64,000 nt of DNA from Paenibacillus macerans (GTDB lineage: Bacteria; Bacillota; Bacilli; Paenibacillales; Paenibacillaceae). Shown here piece after piece: positions 51,978-60,130 of this stretch. Within the stretch, counting starts at the first letter, position 1; each line of letters opens with the position of its first letter. Below the pieces are notes generated by a model. The model was not told the origin of the DNA and ran no database searches. It saw nothing but the letters and a program-made list of their open reading frames with translations. Location: contig NZ_JAMBOE010000001.1 in the NCBI RefSeq assembly GCF_023715465.1, positions 248,001-312,000 on the forward strand, given 5' to 3'. The position numbers and the translations under genes are program-made.

Positions 51978-52193
51978 ATGGAGATCAATGCGGGAACGGA
52001 ACTTCAACCATTCACCAGCCGTTATAACAGCGAGCAGGCCTGCATGGAGGCGCTGATCGCGATGAAGTGGCTGAACGGCTTCGTCTGCACGGTGAGGCAG
52101 AAGTTGCCGCGCATGTGTGTGGCGATTCCGGCGATCCCTTACCGCCGGTTGATCGCACGCCAACCGAATCAGCCCCTTGCGGCTGCAGCCTGA
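51978..52193 (+). pseudogene. N-terminal fragment of an IS1595-like transposase
   Basis: 71 codons. Residues about 13-38, 'SRYNSEQACMEALIAMKWLNGFVC', resemble the start of IS1595-family transposases (F-S/T-E-E-A-C-...-W-x-x-G-F-x-C-P-x-C-G). The expected zinc ribbon is broken right after the first cysteine and no catalytic DDE region follows. So this is a truncated or frameshifted relic. Another frame (52067-52417) stays open but I cannot identify it. Confidence 0.6.
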
Positions 52194-52370
52194 TCGTGGC
52201 GCTGGAACGGCGGGGGGAGTTTGATGCGGATCAATTGCTTGATGGGGATCAACTTGTCTTGGTGTGGGTTAGCATGAACGGTGCGGGCGTGCTGCAGTGG
52301 AAAGGTTCAGGTTATGGCTGCTCCTCCACCAAATATTTTCTTTTCCCGGCCTGTATGTTTCTCAGCTACC

Positions 52371-52432
52371 TGATCAAACGGGATAATCGTGCAAAGCGTC
52401 CGGACAGCGAATGTTAATCTGTCGCCCAACCC
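52371..52432. repeat. 62-bp inverted repeat, copy 2
   Basis: Reverse complement matches 22741-22802 at 57 of 62 bases. It ends at the mglC-side hairpin. Confidence 0.8.
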
Positions 52433-52434
52433 CA

Positions 52435-52453
52435 AGGACGCCAGCGGCGTCCT
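52435..52453 (-). terminator. Hairpin after mglC
   Basis: AGGACGCC-AGC-GGCGTCCT, a perfect eight-base-pair stem 24 bases past the mglC stop. No T-run follows, so termination strength is doubtful. Confidence 0.5.
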
Positions 52454-52476
52454 CAGAGCGTTGAACTATTCAACCG

Positions 52477-53487
52477 TTACTTCCTGCTTGCGTACTTGCG
52501 CATATCGAACGCTACGGCAGCGACGATAATCGCGCCTTTGATAATTTGCTGCCAATAAGGGCCAACGCCAACGAAGGTCAAGCCATAGTTGATGACGGTG
52601 AAAATAAGCACCCCGGCCATGATGCCCGGCACGGTACCGATCCCGCCGGTGGTGGAAACGCCGCCGACAACGCAGGCCGCGATCGCGTCAAGCTCGTACA
52701 TGTTCCCGTAGTTGTTGGTCGCGCCGCCGGTTCTCGCCGCTTCCAACACCCCGGCGAGGCCGTACAGCGCGCCGGCGATCGAGTAGATCAGGATCAGGTT
52801 TCTGGCTACGTTGATCCCGGAAACCTTGGCCGCCTGCTCGTTGCCGCCGATGGCATACATGTTTTTGCCGAGCCGCGTTTTATTGAACAGGACCCACACG
52901 ATAAAGCAGACCGCGATCGCGATCAGGACGATATAAGGAATCGAGAAATCCCCGCTGCCGATGCTTCCCGAACCTAAAAGCGTCGTAAAGTCTTCCCGCA
53001 AACCGCCGATCGGCTGCGATTGGTTCGGCTCCGTGTCGAAATACAGCGAGTTGATCCCGTAAATCGCAACCATGGTGCCGAGCGTGGCGATGAACGGCGG
53101 AACCTTGAATTTCGAGACGATGATGCCGTTAATAAGGCCAAAAAATAAACCTACCGCAATCGCGATCAAAACCGGAACGAACAGCGGAAGTTCCGGCAAA
53201 TTCGGGAAAAACCGCCGGGGATAGTCTTGAATCTGCAGCATGGAAGCCGACACGACCGCCGTCAAACCGACCATCCGGCCGGCGGACAGGTCCGTCCCCC
53301 CGGTAATGAGAATAAAAGCGACGCCAAGCGCAATAATCACCCGGGTCGAGGACTGAATCAAAATGTCGCGCAGCGTGTTTAATCCGATAAAGCTGGGGTC
53401 ATACACGGCAATGCCGATCAGCAGCACCGCCAAAACGATATATATCGCGTTTTCGGTCACAAAACCTTGAATTTTTTTCGTATTCAT
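52477..53487 (-). CDS. mglC: Galactose/methyl-galactoside-type ABC permease
   Basis: 336 residues, about ten membrane helices. 'LGVAFILITGGTDLSAGRMVGLTAV' and 'YAIGGNEQAAKVSGINV' are RbsC/MglC family motifs. It follows mglA by 24 bases with AAGGAGGAG as ribosome site. Assignment to the Mgl subgroup rests on MglA similarity; another pentose or hexose is possible. Confidence 0.9.
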   Translation of the reverse strand: MNTKKIQGFVTENAIYIVLAVLLIGIAVYDPSFIGLNTLRDILIQSSTRVIIALGVAFILITGGTDLSAGRMVGLTAVVSASMLQIQDYPRRFFPNLPELPLFVPVLIAIAVGLFFGLINGIIVSKFKVPPFIATLGTMVAIYGINSLYFDTEPNQSQPIGGLREDFTTLLGSGSIGSGDFSIPYIVLIAIAVCFIVWVLFNKTRLGKNMYAIGGNEQAAKVSGINVARNLILIYSIAGALYGLAGVLEAARTGGATNNYGNMYELDAIAACVVGGVSTTGGIGTVPGIMAGVLIFTVINYGLTFVGVGPYWQQIIKGAIIVAAVAFDMRKYASRK

Positions 53488-53511
53488 GATTTTCTCCTCC
53501 TTCTTTAAGCC

Positions 53512-55023
53512 TTAATGCTGGGCAGCCAAACGCATAACTTCTTGTTCCGTGGCCTTGTCTCCATCCAAAATCCCGGTCAGGCGGCCTTCGGACATAACCA
53601 TGACACGGTCGGACATCCCCAGCAGTTCGGGCATCTCGGATGAAATCATGATGATGCTTTTGCCTTGCTGCGCCAAATCCGCAATAATGGTATAAATTTC
53701 GTATTTCGCCCCGACATCGATGCCCCGCGTCGGTTCGTCCAGCAGCAGGATATCCGGTTCGGTGAGCAGCCATCTGGCCAGCAGCACCTTCTGCTGATTC
53801 CCCCCGGAGAGGTTCATGATGAGCGTTTTGGGCGACGGCGTTTTGGTCCGCAGCTTTTCGACCATTTGGTTGACCTCGCTTTTCTTCCTCCGTTCGTCCA
53901 GCAGGCCATAAGGCTTCACGTAACGTCTGAGGTTGGCGATCGCCCCGTTTTCGTGAACGGACAGCACCGGGAAAATCCCCGTCGTGCGGCGTTCCTCGGT
54001 CAATAGGGCTATACCGTGCTTTTTGGCTTCACCCGCACTGCGGATTTTCACCTGCTTCCCGTTAATCGAAATCGTGCCCGCTTTGACCTCGCGAAGCCCA
54101 AACAACGCTTCGATCAGCTCGGTCCGCTGCGCCCCGACCAATCCTCCGACGCCGAGGATTTCCCCTTTGCGCAGTTCGAACGACACGGCCTTGAACGACC
54201 TTGGATCGATCGACGTCAAATTTTCCACTTTCATAACGACGCCATTCGGTACGTTGTGCCGATCCGGGAACCGCTGCGTTAAATCGCGGCCGACCATCTT
54301 GGAGATGATCAAATCAGTGGTCATTTCCGCCGCCGGCCAGGTGCCGATCTTTTTCCCGTCGCGCATGATCGTCACATCATCGGAGATCCGCAAAATTTCT
54401 TCCATTTTATGTGAAATGTAAATGATGGAAACGCCGCGACTCTTCAGGTCGTTAATGATGCGGAACAGATGCTCCACCTCGACGCTGGTCAAAGATGACG
54501 TCGGTTCGTCCATCACGATAATTTGCGAATTGAACGATACGGCCTTGGCAATCTCGATCGATTGCACTTTGGAAACGGACAGCTTGCCGACGATCGTATC
54601 GGGTTGCAAATCGATATCGAGTTGCTTAAACAGTTTTTCCGTGTCCTTGTACATCTTCTTGTGATCAATGAATTGCAAAGGCCCCCATCCGATGCGCGGA
54701 AAACGGCCGAGCCATATATTTTCCATCACATTGCGAAAAGGCACCGGATGCAGCTCCTGGTGAATCATCGACACGCCAAGCTTTAACGCATCGCTGGAAT
54801 TGTGGATTTCCGCTTTTTGCCCGCCTATAAAAATCTCTCCGCCGTCCGGCTTGTAAATGCCGAACAGGCATTTCATGAGCGTCGATTTGCCCGCCCCGTT
54901 TTCGCCCATCAGCGCGTGCACGGTTCCGGGTCTAACCTGCAGAGTTACGCCGTCCAGCGCTTTAACGCCGGGAAATTCCTTGGAGATGCCCTTCATCTCC
55001 AGCAAAAATTTCGGTTCAGACAT
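53512..55023 (-). CDS. mglA: Sugar ABC transporter ATPase with two nucleotide-binding domains
   Basis: 503 residues with duplicated ATPase domains. First: Walker A GENGAGKST and 'IHQELHPVPFRNVMENIWLGRFP', close to E. coli MglA. A degenerate signature 'LSVSKVQSIEIAKA' and 'VIMDEPTSSLT' follow. Second: a degenerate Walker A-like 'GLVGAQRTE', 'LSGGNQQKVLLARWL' and 'LLLDEPTRGIDVGAKYEIY'. This asymmetry is normal for RbsA/MglA proteins. It energises uptake by MglC with MglB. Confidence 0.93.
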   Translation of the reverse strand: MSEPKFLLEMKGISKEFPGVKALDGVTLQVRPGTVHALMGENGAGKSTLMKCLFGIYKPDGGEIFIGGQKAEIHNSSDALKLGVSMIHQELHPVPFRNVMENIWLGRFPRIGWGPLQFIDHKKMYKDTEKLFKQLDIDLQPDTIVGKLSVSKVQSIEIAKAVSFNSQIIVMDEPTSSLTSVEVEHLFRIINDLKSRGVSIIYISHKMEEILRISDDVTIMRDGKKIGTWPAAEMTTDLIISKMVGRDLTQRFPDRHNVPNGVVMKVENLTSIDPRSFKAVSFELRKGEILGVGGLVGAQRTELIEALFGLREVKAGTISINGKQVKIRSAGEAKKHGIALLTEERRTTGIFPVLSVHENGAIANLRRYVKPYGLLDERRKKSEVNQMVEKLRTKTPSPKTLIMNLSGGNQQKVLLARWLLTEPDILLLDEPTRGIDVGAKYEIYTIIADLAQQGKSIIMISSEMPELLGMSDRVMVMSEGRLTGILDGDKATEQEVMRLAAQH

Positions 55024-55104
55024 CCTTTGTCGCCCCTTTCTATGGTCTGTAAACTTAGAGGCCAGCCTCGTTTCCTCCGGTATCCTATCCCTTTAAGAAG
55101 AACC

Positions 55105-55138
55105 GGGAGGCTCGCACCGTTTGGCGCTAGAGCCTCCC
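55105..55138 (-). terminator. Stem between mglB and mglA
   Basis: GGGAGGCTC and GAGCCTCCC form a nine-base-pair stem in the 163-bp gap between the genes. Only a weak TTCTTCTT follows. Such stems often stabilise the upstream mRNA, giving excess binding protein. Confidence 0.5.
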
Positions 55139-55186
55139 ATGAACCTTATGAGTATGAGAAGCGCTGCCAGTCATGCTGCCGAAATC

Positions 55187-56230
55187 TTACTTGAAGTCGG
55201 CCGCGTTTTCCTTCGTTACTTTTTGGTATGGAATCCAGACGTATTGATTGTCGGTGATTTCAAAGCCGACGGAGTCCTTGTTCACTTCCTCGCCTTTGGC
55301 CAGCAGGGAGGCAAGTGTTACAGCGGCTTTACCTTGGTTTTCGGCATCGTTGAGCACCGTTCCCAGCATCGTGCCTTGCTCAAGCGCCTGAATGGCGGGA
55401 GCCGTAGCGTCTACGCCGACAACCGGCATGTACTTGTCGCCCGTAAAGTAACCGGCGGCTTTCAAAGCTTCGATCGCGCCCAGCGCCATGTCGTCGTTGT
55501 TGGCCAGCACGGCTTCGATTTTGTCGCCGTTTGCGGCAAGGAATGCGGCCATTTTTTCCTGGCCTTTTACACGGTCCCACATCGCCGTATCTTCGGCGAC
55601 TTTTTCCACTTTGATGCCGGCATCTTCAATCGCCTGTACGGAATATTGCGTGCGGAGCTCGGCGTCCTGGTGTCCCGGCTCGCCTTTCAGCATGACGTAC
55701 TGCAGCACGCCGTCGCCGTTTTTGTCGGCTTCAGGATGCGATTTCCAGTAGTCGACAATAATTTGGCCGGACAGGGTGCCGGATTCTTCGGCTTTCGCGC
55801 CGACATAATAAACTTTGTCCCATTTCTTCATATCTTCCGGCAGCGGCTCGCGGTTCAGGAACACCACCGGCGTATCCTTCGCTTTCGCCTTGTCGATAAT
55901 GACGCCTGCCGCCGTCCGGTCCACCGGGTTGACGATCAGCGCGTTTGTCTTTTTCGTCAGGAACAAATCGATCTTGTCGTTTTGCGTCGGCTGCGAGTTT
56001 TGACTGTCTACGATATCTACCTTGGCGATGCCGTCCGCGTTTTTCTCGATCGCGTTGCGGACGCCGGTCATAAACGTGTCGTCAAACTTGTAAATTGCCA
56101 CGCCGACGCTTGGCGTAGAGCTTCCCCCTCCGTTGCTGCCGCCGCTTGCCGAACTCCCGCCGTTGGAGCAGCCCGCCATCGTTGCCCCCAGCATGGCCGC
56201 AACCAACATTACCGTAGTCATCTTTTTCAT
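55187..56230 (-). CDS. mglB: Galactose/glucose-type sugar-binding lipoprotein
   Basis: Start set at ATG 56230 (MKKMTTVMLV) with AGGAGGTC upstream. 347 residues: lipoprotein signal with lipobox ATMAGC, a Ser/Gly linker, then a type I periplasmic-binding fold (about 42-345) with 'VGVAIYKFDDTFMTGVRNAIEK', 'NPVDRTAAGVIIDKAK' and 'NNDDMALGAIEALKAAGY', motifs shared with MglB/GGBP. It is the first gene of mglBAC and lies downstream of the kinase/regulator/binding-protein trio that probably controls it. Confidence 0.92.
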   Translation of the reverse strand: MKKMTTVMLVAAMLGATMAGCSNGGSSASGGSNGGGSSTPSVGVAIYKFDDTFMTGVRNAIEKNADGIAKVDIVDSQNSQPTQNDKIDLFLTKKTNALIVNPVDRTAAGVIIDKAKAKDTPVVFLNREPLPEDMKKWDKVYYVGAKAEESGTLSGQIIVDYWKSHPEADKNGDGVLQYVMLKGEPGHQDAELRTQYSVQAIEDAGIKVEKVAEDTAMWDRVKGQEKMAAFLAANGDKIEAVLANNDDMALGAIEALKAAGYFTGDKYMPVVGVDATAPAIQALEQGTMLGTVLNDAENQGKAAVTLASLLAKGEEVNKDSVGFEITDNQYVWIPYQKVTKENAADFK

Positions 56231-56378
56231 TCGTATTTGACCTCCTGAATCATTTTGGATTTCTGTGAGTTCTCTCTTGGATACGTTTTCATTATGCATT
56301 GTTTAGTGCCGAATTCGAATCTAAAATCCTGAGATGTTCTATAAAAATTCTAATGAGGTTGATGTGCAAAACGAAAAA

Positions 56379-56414
56379 CAGCAAGCCGCTCGGAACCTTC
56401 CGAACGGCTTGCTG
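56379..56414 (-). terminator. Terminator of the MBL-fold gene
   Basis: AGCAAGCCG-CTCGGAA pairs with TTCCGAA-CGGCTTGCT (16 bp with one mismatch), followed on the minus strand by GTTTTTCGTTTTG. Confidence 0.85.
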
Positions 56415-56438
56415 CCGGTTGTTTCAGATGCAAAAGGG

Positions 56439-57257
56439 CTAACGCATCCCTTCAACGACATATCTTCCCCGCTCCGGGACCGCGAGCTCTTCAAAACGCT
56501 CGGCTAGACGCCTCAGTCCGGCGCGCAGAGCTTCCCCGCCAAGCAGCTGCCCATGCCCGGTCACCGCTGTCTCCGGCGAAAGTGCCGCCAAGCGCTCGAC
56601 CGAACGCCCAGCCGCCGGCCAGTCCGGCGTAAAATACTTCGGCGGCCCGTGCACTTCCAACGTTTGCGCGGCTACGGCCAACGCCGATTCTTGCTTGACG
56701 GTGATGAAGGCGTCGCCGGCGATCAGAAAGCGGTCATGCTCGCGGAACAACGAGATATGCCCCGGACTATGCCCGGGCGTATAAATCCACTTCCATGCCG
56801 GCATCCCGGGCACCTGGCCATCATCCGGCAAAGCGCGAACACGCCCGCCCAAATCGATCGCCCGGTTGGGATAGAGCGGTGCCACGCCCGCCATAAGGCC
56901 GCCGCCAACGGTAGGATCGCCCTCCGGGTAATCTTTTTCCCCCGTTAAATAAGGCAACTCCGCTTGGTGGGCAAATACCGGGACATCCCATTTTTCCGCG
57001 AGCTCTTTCACGCCCCCGACATGGTCAAAATGGCCGTGCGTCAAAACGATGCACACCGGCGGCCGTTGAAAAACGGACTCGGCTTCCTCCACTAGCGCTT
57101 CCGTCAAAGGCCCGATCCCGGTATCCACCAGCACCCAATCCCCTTGCTTCACATCCCCGACAAAACAGACGTTAACGATGAGCGTGCGGACGCTCCACAC
57201 ATCTTCGGCCGCCCGTACTGTGTCCACCAATCCCGTGGTCAGCAAACTTCTTTCCAT
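56439..57257 (-). CDS. MBL-fold metallo-hydrolase
   Basis: Start set at ATG 57257 (MERSLLTTG) after GGGAGGAAA. 272 residues with the metallo-beta-lactamase fold: 'VLVDTGIG', the zinc motif 'LTHGHFDHVGG' (H-x-H-x-D-H), later histidines in 'YTPGHSPGHISLF', the aspartate of 'LIAGDAF', and 'AVTGHGQLL'. Glyoxalase II-, lactonase- or quinolone-modification-like roles all fit. It sits between the sensor trio and mglB with its own terminator. Confidence 0.88.
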   Translation of the reverse strand: MERSLLTTGLVDTVRAAEDVWSVRTLIVNVCFVGDVKQGDWVLVDTGIGPLTEALVEEAESVFQRPPVCIVLTHGHFDHVGGVKELAEKWDVPVFAHQAELPYLTGEKDYPEGDPTVGGGLMAGVAPLYPNRAIDLGGRVRALPDDGQVPGMPAWKWIYTPGHSPGHISLFREHDRFLIAGDAFITVKQESALAVAAQTLEVHGPPKYFTPDWPAAGRSVERLAALSPETAVTGHGQLLGGEALRAGLRRLAERFEELAVPERGRYVVEGMR

Positions 57258-57359
57258 CACAGATTTCCTCCCAGGGCTAAAGTTACGCAGGTAAAGCGCA
57301 GTTACCCAGTAATATGCCCCGCGTTCGCCGATTCTCCTCATTATATCGAACAAGGAGCT

Positions 57360-58343
57360 TCACTTGACGAAAGGAAACAGCAGCTTTTGATTTTCCGGCC
57401 ACAGCATGTTGCCCAGATCAATCAGCTTGGTGTCGGTCGGCATTTTGTCTTCCAGTTTCTCGCCATGCGCCGCCTTCACCGCGGCAGCCACGGCCAAATA
57501 CCCGTTGTTAAACGGATTTTGCACGACCATCGCCTGCACTTTCTCCTCCTGCAGCAGCTCCAGCATTTCCGGCGGATTGTCAAAAGCGATCATTTTCAAA
57601 TGATCGTTTCCCGATTCATCCACCGCTTTGCCCGCCCCGATCGAGGACTCCGCGCTTAACGAGACGATGCCATCCAGGCCGGGGAACCGTTTCAGCATAT
57701 CCACCGTCAAGTTGTACGCCAGCGTTTCGTCCGAGCCGCAATACAGGGTATCGACGACCTTGACCCCGGGAAACCGGGCGACATAGTCGAGAAAACCTTC
57801 CTCCCGCTGACCTGCGTTGCGAGCCCCTTTCACGAAATTGATGATACCAATTTCGCTATCCGGACCGGTCAGCTCCACCAGACGTTCCGCCGCCTCCTGC
57901 CCTGCCTCGTAATTGTTGGTCCCAACGTACGTTTTCACTTTCGTGGAAGCCACCTCGGAATCGATGGAGATGACCGGAATATTGGCGTAGGATGTCCGGT
58001 CCGTTACTTGCCCCAGCGCTTCATAGTCGGTCGCCGCCAGGACGATCGCGTCCGGTTTGCGCTGGATCGATTCCTCCATCAGCCGAATCTGGCCCTCCAC
58101 ATCGTTTTCGTTATCCGGTGCGAGAAAATTCAGCTGGACATTGTACTCTTTCGCGGCAACCTCCGCCCCCAGCTTCGTTGTCTTCCAATAATCGCCGCGG
58201 TCCATTTTGACGATCATATCGACAACGACTGGTCGCTCATAATCCGGGGGCAAATTCCCGGAACCGGGGGTGCATGAAGACAACAAAACGGCCAGCACCA
58301 CCGGCAGCATTCCTGATGCCGCTTTTGCCATACGTCTGCTCAT
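57360..58343 (-). CDS. Sugar-binding lipoprotein of a sensor trio
   Basis: 327 residues. Lipobox LLSSC, then a type I periplasmic-binding fold ('VDMIVKMDRGDYWKTTKLGAEVAAKEYNV', 'KPDAIVLAATDYEALGQV', 'IINFVKGARNAGQREEGFLDYV'). Its ATG overlaps the kinase stop as ATGA. It has no transporter subunits of its own, and being third in a regulator-kinase operon suggests it binds the sugar outside and presents it to the kinase (inference). Confidence 0.88.
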   Translation of the reverse strand: MSRRMAKAASGMLPVVLAVLLSSCTPGSGNLPPDYERPVVVDMIVKMDRGDYWKTTKLGAEVAAKEYNVQLNFLAPDNENDVEGQIRLMEESIQRKPDAIVLAATDYEALGQVTDRTSYANIPVISIDSEVASTKVKTYVGTNNYEAGQEAAERLVELTGPDSEIGIINFVKGARNAGQREEGFLDYVARFPGVKVVDTLYCGSDETLAYNLTVDMLKRFPGLDGIVSLSAESSIGAGKAVDESGNDHLKMIAFDNPPEMLELLQEEKVQAMVVQNPFNNGYLAVAAAVKAAHGEKLEDKMPTDTKLIDLGNMLWPENQKLLFPFVK

Positions 58344-60130
58344 GGTTCCACCCCGTCCTTTTGCGTATTATCCAGGTGGACCGCCGGAATCGTAATCGTT
58401 ACCAATGTCCCTTCCTCCGGTTCACTGTCAAACTTTAATCCATACCCCGGGCCGTAATACAGCGCGATCCGCTCCTGCACATTGCGCACGCCGACGCCTG
58501 AACCGGATTCGCTGCGCACCGCGCCTTTCATCAGCTTCACCACCGTCTCCGGCGGCATGCCGATGCCGTTGTCGCGGATGCGGAATACCAAATGCTCTCC
58601 CTCCAAACGGGCCTCCACGCCGATAAAACCCGCGTCCGCCGATTTCTCGATGCCATGATGGATCGCATTTTCCACCAGGGGCTGCAGGATCAGCTTCAAC
58701 GTCCGGCATTCGAGCGCCATTTCATCGGCTACGATCTCGTACCGAAACTTGTTCTTGAAACGAATCGTCTGGATGATCAGGTAGTGCCGCACATGCTCCA
58801 GCTCTTCCTGAACGGAAATGATATGGCTGCCTTGGCTTAAACTGATGCGAAAAAACCGCGACAGCGACGTGATCGTCGTCACGACTTCCTCGTTCCGTCC
58901 CAGCTCCGCCAGGCGCGTTGCCGAATTCAGCGTATTATAGAGGAAGTGCGGATTGATTTGCGACTGCAGCACGTCGAGCTCGCTTTTCCGCTTGGCTTCC
59001 TGCTCCTGAATGATCTGGTCCATCAGCTCGCGGATCCGCCGCAGCATCAGGTTGAAGCGTTTGGACAGTTGCTCCACCTCATAAGCGCCGCTCACGTATA
59101 CATTGGTGCCGAAATCGCCGCCTTCGACCATCTGCACCGATTTTTCCAGCCTGCGGATTGGCAGTGAAATGCGTGCGGACACGTAGATGTTGATAGCGAG
59201 GATAATGACGATCACCACGGGCAGGAACCAAGACAAAAAGCCGCCGAGCTCCCGCTTCGTCGTCAAAAACTCGTCCGCGTAAGCCACACCGACGATTTTC
59301 CAGTTGGCCGGCTTGACCGTCTGAATCGTAATAATGCGCTGCTCCCCGTCGGATTCGTCGAAATACCGGCCGTAAGCGTAGTTAAGCACCGGCTCGATAT
59401 TTTCGTATTTCAATCCGGCATATATGAGCTGCTGCTGGGGGTGGTATACGATATTTCCGACCGCGTCGATGATGTAAGCGTAACCCTTTTTGCCGAGGCT
59501 GACGCGCTGGCTGAGCTGATCGATCGTGCGGAAGTTGATGTCGATGACCAGCAAGCCCTGTTTCAGTGAATCCCGGTCCCAATATTGGACCGTTTTGCTC
59601 ATCGACACGACCCAGCGGTATTCCCATTTGAATAAATTTTGAATATGGGGCGGTGTAAACTGCAGCTTACCCGGGTGCTCCATCGCGGATTCGAACCATA
59701 GCTGCTCCTGAAGCCGCGTATTTTGCCGCATCGGGATCGCCGGCACATTGCGCACCAGCTCGCCTTCTTCGGTAAACAGCGCGATCGAAACCAGATCCTC
59801 CCGCGTATTCAGCACCGTACCAAGCTCGTCCCCAAGCCCTTCGTCCGAGGCGGCTTCGGGCGCCGAAGCGATTTTGCGCTCCGTAAGTTCGAACACGTCC
59901 TTCATGCCGCTCACGTAGAGCTCCAAATTGGAGTTCACCTGTTCAACGATTTCCCCTAGGCTAAGATACACGTTCTCCTCGGCGGCGCGGGTAAAGCGGT
60001 TGTACAGCATCGTGCTGACCAGCAGTACCGTAAGCACCGTAACGGTGATGGAAGATAAGGAAATGAGCACCTGAATATTCCGGATATGAAAGCCGCCAAG
60101 CAGCTGTTTGGCCGATTTCCACAGCCTCAT
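58340..60130 (-). CDS. Sensor histidine kinase, YesM type
   Basis: Start set at ATG 60130, overlapping the response-regulator stop (ATGA); the frame to 60190 overlaps it further. 596 residues: first helix (about 15-42), an extracytoplasmic Cache-like sensing domain (about 43-285), second helix (about 290-312), HAMP, then a His_kinase domain with the phospho-accepting histidine in 'INPHFLYNTLNSATRLAE', an N box 'VENAIHHGIEK' and G box 'DNGIGMP'. YesM-type kinases pair with AraC-type YesN regulators to control carbohydrate uptake. Confidence 0.93.
   Translation of the reverse strand: MRLWKSAKQLLGGFHIRNIQVLISLSSITVTVLTVLLVSTMLYNRFTRAAEENVYLSLGEIVEQVNSNLELYVSGMKDVFELTERKIASAPEAASDEGLGDELGTVLNTREDLVSIALFTEEGELVRNVPAIPMRQNTRLQEQLWFESAMEHPGKLQFTPPHIQNLFKWEYRWVVSMSKTVQYWDRDSLKQGLLVIDINFRTIDQLSQRVSLGKKGYAYIIDAVGNIVYHPQQQLIYAGLKYENIEPVLNYAYGRYFDESDGEQRIITIQTVKPANWKIVGVAYADEFLTTKRELGGFLSWFLPVVIVIILAINIYVSARISLPIRRLEKSVQMVEGGDFGTNVYVSGAYEVEQLSKRFNLMLRRIRELMDQIIQEQEAKRKSELDVLQSQINPHFLYNTLNSATRLAELGRNEEVVTTITSLSRFFRISLSQGSHIISVQEELEHVRHYLIIQTIRFKNKFRYEIVADEMALECRTLKLILQPLVENAIHHGIEKSADAGFIGVEARLEGEHLVFRIRDNGIGMPPETVVKLMKGAVRSESGSGVGVRNVQERIALYYGPGYGLKFDSEPEEGTLVTITIPAVHLDNTQKDGVEP

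Larger units (their letters stand above)
51789..52402. mobile_element. Relic element bounded by TTTGCACGATTAT inverted ends
   Basis: CCTTTGCACGATTAT at 51789-51803 and ATAATCGTGCAAAGC near 52383-52397 face each other about 610 bp apart. Inside are an SOS-like promoter and the transposase fragment at 51978. A short relative is at 22776-22909. Family limits are inferred. Confidence 0.6.
51457..52476. other. Gene-poor mobile-element relic region
   Basis: About 1 kb between the CAP gene and mglC with no intact gene. Contents: the CAP promoter and hairpin, a CCCATACC/GGTATGG inverted pair (51610-51646), the TTTGCACGATTAT-bounded element with a transposase fragment, and a copy of the 62-bp inverted repeat. 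Confidence 0.6.
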
